Source: JAFAXD01 sp963833605 | GTDB taxonomy: Bacteria > Pseudomonadota > Alphaproteobacteria > Rhizobiales > Xanthobacteraceae | Direction: 5' to 3' | Assembly (NCBI GenBank): GCA_963833605.1 | Contig: CAWHYZ010000015.1 | Span: 186,001 to 250,000 of the forward strand | Length of the DNA stretch: 64,000 nt | Part shown: positions 60,515 to 64,000 of the stretch, one piece after another | Layout: every line of letters begins with the position of its first letter | How positions within the stretch are numbered: the stretch's first letter is position 1 | Made by a program: the position numbers and the translations under genes | The notes under the pieces: model-generated | Databases searched by the model: none | The model's input: the letters and a program-made list of their open reading frames with translations, nothing else | What the model was told of the DNA's origin: nothing

Positions 60515-62212
60515 ATGCGGCGCGAGGTGACAGGCGCGAAGACCGATGTGCTCGTGATCGGCTCGGGCGCCGCCGGCATGTACGCGGCGATCGAGGCGGC
60601 GCGTGCCGGATGCGACGTGCTGCTCCTCGACCGCAGCCTGATCGGGCGCGGCGGCGCGACCGTGATGGCACAAATGACGGTCGCGGTGGCGCTCGGATCG
60701 GAGACGCCCGATCACTGGACCTATCATTTGAACGACACGATGCGCGCCGGCCGCGGGCTCTGCAGCGCGCCGCTGGCACAGCTCCTGTGCGAGGACGCAT
60801 CGGCGTGCATCACGGAGATGGATCGCTGGGGTGTCGGCTGGGCCCGCCGCGACGGCCGCATCGCCCAGGCCCCGGCACCGGGACACGATCGGCCTCGCTG
60901 CGTCTACGTGGATTTCCTCAACACCGGCCCGGCGGTTTCGAAGACGCTGCGAACCATCGTCAATCGCACGCCCGGCATCCGCAAGGCCGGCGACCTGTGC
61001 GTGGTCGATCTCCTGCGCGACGGCGATGCGATCACCGGCGCGGTTGCACTCCACCTCGGCTCCGGTGCTGGCGTGGTGATCTCGGCGAAAGCGACCATCC
61101 TGGCGACCGGTGGCCTCACCCGGCTCTATCAGCGCAACAGCGCCTCCGCCAACATGGGCGGCGACGGCTATGCGCTGGCGCTGCGCGCCGGCGCGCCGCT
61201 CATCGACATGGAGTTCGTGCAGTTCTTTCCGATCGGGCATCTGGCGCCGCGCCTGATCGGCATGGATCCGATCATGTGGGATCCGTTCCGCTACAAGCTC
61301 GGCGGGCGCCTGCTCAATGGCCGCATGGAGGAATTCACGTCGCGTTACGGTTCCGACGAGGACGGCAAGTATGTGCTGACCCGCGACCTCGCGAGCTACG
61401 CGATCCTCAAGGAGGTCGAGGCCGGACGCGGGTCGCCGCACGGCGGCGCCTATCTGAGCTTCCAGCACTGCTCGGAGGCAGCATTGCGCGAAGCCTTCGG
61501 CCCGGTGATCGATCGGCTCGCGGCGAACAGCATCGACCTCACCCGCATGCCGGTCGAAGTCGCGCCGATCGCCCATTATCACATGGGCGGCGTTGCGGCT
61601 GACGCCGCAATGGCAACCGAGCTGCCCGGCCTGTTCGTTGCCGGCGAGGCCGTCGGCGGGGCCAACGGAGCGAACCGGCTCTCCGGCAACGCCGTCACCG
61701 AGGCGCTGGTGTTCGGCCGCCGCGCCGGCCGCAGCGCCGGGGCGCATGCGCGAATGACTGGAGCCCAGCCTGACGGTCCAGCCTCCAAGGCAGCACTCGA
61801 TCTCGTCGTTGCCGATGCTGGCGCCCGCGCGATCAATACCGCCGAGATGATCGCGACCATGCAGGCGATCATGCAGCGAGACGTCGGCACACTGCGAAGC
61901 GCCGACAAGCTCAGGCACGCGCAGACGCAGCTCGGCCAACTGGCGGACGAACTCGGCGATCGCCCGCCCGGCGACGGCGGAGCGTTCGACCTGCGGCGGC
62001 TCGAATGGTTCGATCTGCGCAACATGCTGCTGGTGGCGCGCACCGTTACGCAAGCGGCGCTGGCGCGCACCGAAAGCCGCGGCGCCCATCAGCGCGAGGA
62101 TTTTCCCGCCATGGACCCGGCATGGCAATCGAACCAGGTCGTGAGACTGCAGGGCGACGACATTGCGCTGTCATGCGCGCCGGTCGACGCAATCGAGGTG
62201 GCGGCGCAATGA
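60515..62212 (+). CDS. FrdA/SdhA-like FAD-binding oxidoreductase
   Basis: 565 residues. FAD-binding GSGAAGMYAAIEAARAG at 16-32. The position of the flavin-linking histidine in SdhA is occupied by RGGATVMAQ (residues 45-53), so FAD is probably not covalently bound. The capping/active-site region includes HYHMGGVAADAAM and GEAVGGANGANRLSGNAVTEAL, and a C-terminal flavoprotein helical domain follows. It reduces fumarate-like or oxidises succinate-like acids. Its stop overlaps the ATG of the 2Fe-2S partner. Confidence 0.9.
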   Translation: MRREVTGAKTDVLVIGSGAAGMYAAIEAARAGCDVLLLDRSLIGRGGATVMAQMTVAVALGSETPDHWTYHLNDTMRAGRGLCSAPLAQLLCEDASACITEMDRWGVGWARRDGRIAQAPAPGHDRPRCVYVDFLNTGPAVSKTLRTIVNRTPGIRKAGDLCVVDLLRDGDAITGAVALHLGSGAGVVISAKATILATGGLTRLYQRNSASANMGGDGYALALRAGAPLIDMEFVQFFPIGHLAPRLIGMDPIMWDPFRYKLGGRLLNGRMEEFTSRYGSDEDGKYVLTRDLASYAILKEVEAGRGSPHGGAYLSFQHCSEAALREAFGPVIDRLAANSIDLTRMPVEVAPIAHYHMGGVAADAAMATELPGLFVAGEAVGGANGANRLSGNAVTEALVFGRRAGRSAGAHARMTGAQPDGPASKAALDLVVADAGARAINTAEMIATMQAIMQRDVGTLRSADKLRHAQTQLGQLADELGDRPPGDGGAFDLRRLEWFDLRNMLLVARTVTQAALARTESRGAHQREDFPAMDPAWQSNQVVRLQGDDIALSCAPVDAIEVAAQ

Positions 62213-62538
62213 GCGCGATCGCGATCTTGAAGATCTGGCGCGGCGATCCGAAAGCCGGACGTTGGGAGACCCACGAGGTGCCGTTCGAGCCCGGCCAATC
62301 GGTGCTCGACGGGCTGCGCTGGATCCGCGTCCATCGCGATCCGTCGCTTGCCATCCGCTTTTCCTGCATCAACGCCAACGCCTGCAAGGAATGCATGATG
62401 GAGCTCGACGGCGAGACCGTCTATGCCTGCACCGCGCGACTGCAGCCGCGTGAAATGGTGCTCGCGCCGCTCTCCAACAAGAAACTCGTGCGCGACCTGG
62501 TGACGGAAATTGCACCGCCGGCAGAGCGGTTCAGATAG
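62209..62538 (+). CDS. SdhB/FrdB N-terminal-like 2Fe-2S protein (single domain)
   Basis: 109 residues. It aligns with the 2Fe-2S N-terminal domain of succinate dehydrogenase/fumarate reductase iron-sulfur subunits. Ligands are Cys53, Cys59, Cys62 and Cys74, with spacing C-x5-C-x2-C-x11-C (canonical is x4 in the first gap). The C-terminal domain with the 4Fe-4S and 3Fe-4S clusters is absent, and no membrane anchor genes follow. ATGA overlap with the flavoprotein indicates a two-subunit soluble enzyme. Confidence 0.85.
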   Translation: MSAIAILKIWRGDPKAGRWETHEVPFEPGQSVLDGLRWIRVHRDPSLAIRFSCINANACKECMMELDGETVYACTARLQPREMVLAPLSNKKLVRDLVTEIAPPAERFR

Positions 62539-62614
62539 GATGAATCGCATTCGCGACGCGGCGCGGATTCAGTTCCACAGGCGCTGCCGTTGAGGTTGGC
62601 GACCACATCTCCCG

Positions 62615-62730
62615 TGTCATGCCCCGCGCAAGCGGGGCACCCAGTATTCAGTGGAGATCATGCTGTTCGCGACTATGCTTCGCGGATCGATCGGTGGCTA
62701 CTGGGTCGCCCGCTTTCGCGGGCGATGACA
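62615..62730. repeat. Composite palindromic repeat, family D, in a 302-base gap
   Basis: The gene-free stretch 62539-62840 is mostly this element: GTGTCATGCCCCGCGCAAGC, then CACCCAGTATTCA, a variable centre (about 62651-62698), then TACTGGGTCGCCCGC and GCGGGCGATGACA. No promoter or gene was recognised in the rest of the gap. Confidence 0.78.
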
Positions 62731-62840
62731 CCCGTGGGTATGTCGCGTCAGTGCTCCAAGTCAGCGCCTATGGGATTAAAGCCGGGTTTGCGCCTTCTGG
62801 ATGAGGTCCGAAAGTTTGGCGCCACAAGGACAAGCATGCC

Positions 62841-63761
62841 ATGAAAATCGCGGTCCCCGATCTGATTTCCAATTCCTACTTCCCGGCAGTGGCGGCAGTC
62901 GAGCTCGGCTTCTTCGCCGCGGAGAATCTCGACGTTGCGCTCGAGCTGATCTTTCCGGTCGACAGGGCCTACCGGGCGCTGCGCGACGGCGAGGTGGACT
63001 TCGTCGCCGGGTCGGGACACTCGGCGCTCGCGGCGTTTCCGAACTGGCAGGGCGTCAAACTCCTGTGCGCGCAGGCCCAGGGTATGTACTGGTTCCTGGT
63101 GATGCATGCCGATCGCGCGGCCAAACGCGGCGACATCAGTATCGTCAAAGGGAGCAGCATCGGCGCCGCCCCGTGGGTCGAGATGGGATTGCGCCGGCTC
63201 CTGATCGAAGCCGGAATCGATCTTAAGCGCGACGACGTGCGGATCGCGCCGGTGCCGGGTGCCGCGGGCGCCGGGGTCAACTTCGGAGTGACGGCTGCCA
63301 GGGCGCTGGAGGAACGCAAGATCGATGGCTTCTGGGCGAACGGCATGGGCGCCGAAGTCGCGGTGCGCCGCGGCGTCGGGACCGTTGTGCTCGATGTGCG
63401 CCGCGGCGATGGGCCCAAGCGCTGTTTCAACTACACCATGGCGTCGATTGCCGCGACCGATGCGCTGATTGCGCGCGCGCCCGACGCGGCGGCCGGCGCC
63501 GTGCGGGCGATCGTCAAGACGCAGGCAGCGCTGCGGCAGAACGTCGAGCTTGCAGGCGACGTCGGGCGCACGCTGTTTCCGGAAACCGAAGCGGGGCTGA
63601 TCACCGAACTGATCCGCCGCGATCTGCCGTTTTATGACGCAACGATTTCAGAGCAATTCGTGGCGGGGATGAACGCGTTTGCGCGCGATGTCGGGATTCT
63701 CGATCGACCGGTGCGCTACGACGACGTTGTGGCGCGGCAATTCAGCGAACTTTGGCGTTAG
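62841..63761 (+). CDS. NMT1/TauA-like ABC substrate-binding domain protein without signal peptide
   Basis: 306 residues. MKIAVPDLISNSYFPAVAAVELGFFAAENLDVALELIFPVDRAYRALRDGEVDFVAGSGHSAL is the NMT1/THI5-like opening, binding aromatic sulfonates, thiamine precursors or similar. The mature fold begins at residue 1: no signal peptide, and the in-frame sequence upstream has a stop without another start. It may be cytoplasmic or the export signal may be lost. No transporter genes lie in the remaining window. Confidence 0.82.
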   Translation: MKIAVPDLISNSYFPAVAAVELGFFAAENLDVALELIFPVDRAYRALRDGEVDFVAGSGHSALAAFPNWQGVKLLCAQAQGMYWFLVMHADRAAKRGDISIVKGSSIGAAPWVEMGLRRLLIEAGIDLKRDDVRIAPVPGAAGAGVNFGVTAARALEERKIDGFWANGMGAEVAVRRGVGTVVLDVRRGDGPKRCFNYTMASIAATDALIARAPDAAAGAVRAIVKTQAALRQNVELAGDVGRTLFPETEAGLITELIRRDLPFYDATISEQFVAGMNAFARDVGILDRPVRYDDVVARQFSELWR

Positions 63762-63763
63762 TC

Positions 63764-63959
63764 GTAGCCCTGATGCGGGGAAATCCGGGGGAAAGGCTGA
63801 CCCGCATTCCGCTGCCGCTCCATGCGGGCTACGCACCTTGCAGAAATCTGTAGCCCGGATGGAGCGAAGCGTAATCCGGGAACGTCCGACCCGCTCCATA
63901 CGGGCTACGAGCAACGCACAGATCAGCTGTAGCCCCGACGGAGCGGAGCGAAATCCGGG
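63764..63959. repeat. Cluster of three family B repeats
   Basis: Copy 1 (63764-63832) runs GTAGCCCTGATGCGGGG to CTCCATGCGGGCTAC. Copy 2 (63850-63908) runs GTAGCCCGGATGGAGC to CCATACGGGCTAC. Copy 3 (63929-63959) is a left arm only, GTAGCCCCGACGGAGC to AAATCCGGG. They fill the end of the window after the last gene. A related single copy is at 24387-24459. Confidence 0.8.
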
Positions 63960-64000
63960 CCTCCTTTCCGGCATCGGCCGCTTGCATCCTCCATGCTCTC

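Overview
This 64 kb window is GC-rich, densely coding DNA, most likely chromosomal, from an alphaproteobacterium of the Hyphomicrobiales (Bradyrhizobium / Xanthobacteraceae-like). This placement is an inference. It rests on base composition, the abundance of Bug-type and branched-chain-amino-acid-type (LIV) transport genes, frequent ATGA/GTGA gene overlaps, and several families of palindromic intergenic repeats of the kind scattered through those genomes. No rRNA, tRNA, CRISPR array, phage or transposase gene was seen.

Layout. (1) 1-8026: the end of an MFS transporter, then a minus-strand operon (solute-binding protein, livH, livM, livG, livF, GST, Bug protein, amidohydrolase) with a visible sigma-70-like promoter. 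(2) 8228-14914: a frameshifted SnoaL-like gene and a second LIV operon (binding protein, fused livHM, livG, livF, CaiB-type CoA transferase). (3) 14915-26493: a phased CCATGGATGAG repeat, a frameshifted ABC-F gene, two small proteins, an SDR, a frameshifted MetE-like gene, and a probable acyl/aryl-acid module (thioesterase, TetR, aryl-AMP ligase, amidohydrolase, BKACE, LLM flavoenzyme, GST). (4) 26689-41177: intracellular PHA depolymerase, then a nitrogen-scavenging cluster. The cluster holds a biuret-hydrolase-like enzyme, an NCS2-like permease, a complete dipeptide-type ABC transporter, AtzG, AtzE and AtzH homologues, a GntR regulator and, convergently, an AtzF-type allophanate hydrolase. 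(5) 41205-55763: MFS, NDP-forming acyl-CoA synthetase, an iron-type binding protein, a Bug protein, MarR plus an FMN monooxygenase with a visible operator, an M24-fold hydrolase with a degenerate metal site, GST, another Bug protein, and an Fbp-type permease and ATPase. (6) 56015-64000: cupin, alpha/beta hydrolase, PQQ-type sugar dehydrogenase, MFS, a two-subunit FrdA-like flavoprotein and 2Fe-2S protein, an NMT1-like protein, and a cluster of repeats.

The most interesting feature is the nitrogen cluster. It has the lower half of the cyanuric acid/biuret pathway (biuret or carboxybiuret to allophanate to ammonia and CO2) without a ring-opening AtzD in view. Each of its four transcription units is preceded by a GG-N10-GC sigma-54-type element ending in TTGC, which fits nitrogen-limitation control. 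Dyads of the TTGCATGCA type lie upstream of two of them.

Four genes (8228, 15220, 18404 and 34526) carry single-base frameshifts in otherwise well-conserved coding sequence. Assembly error and real decay cannot be told apart from the sequence alone.
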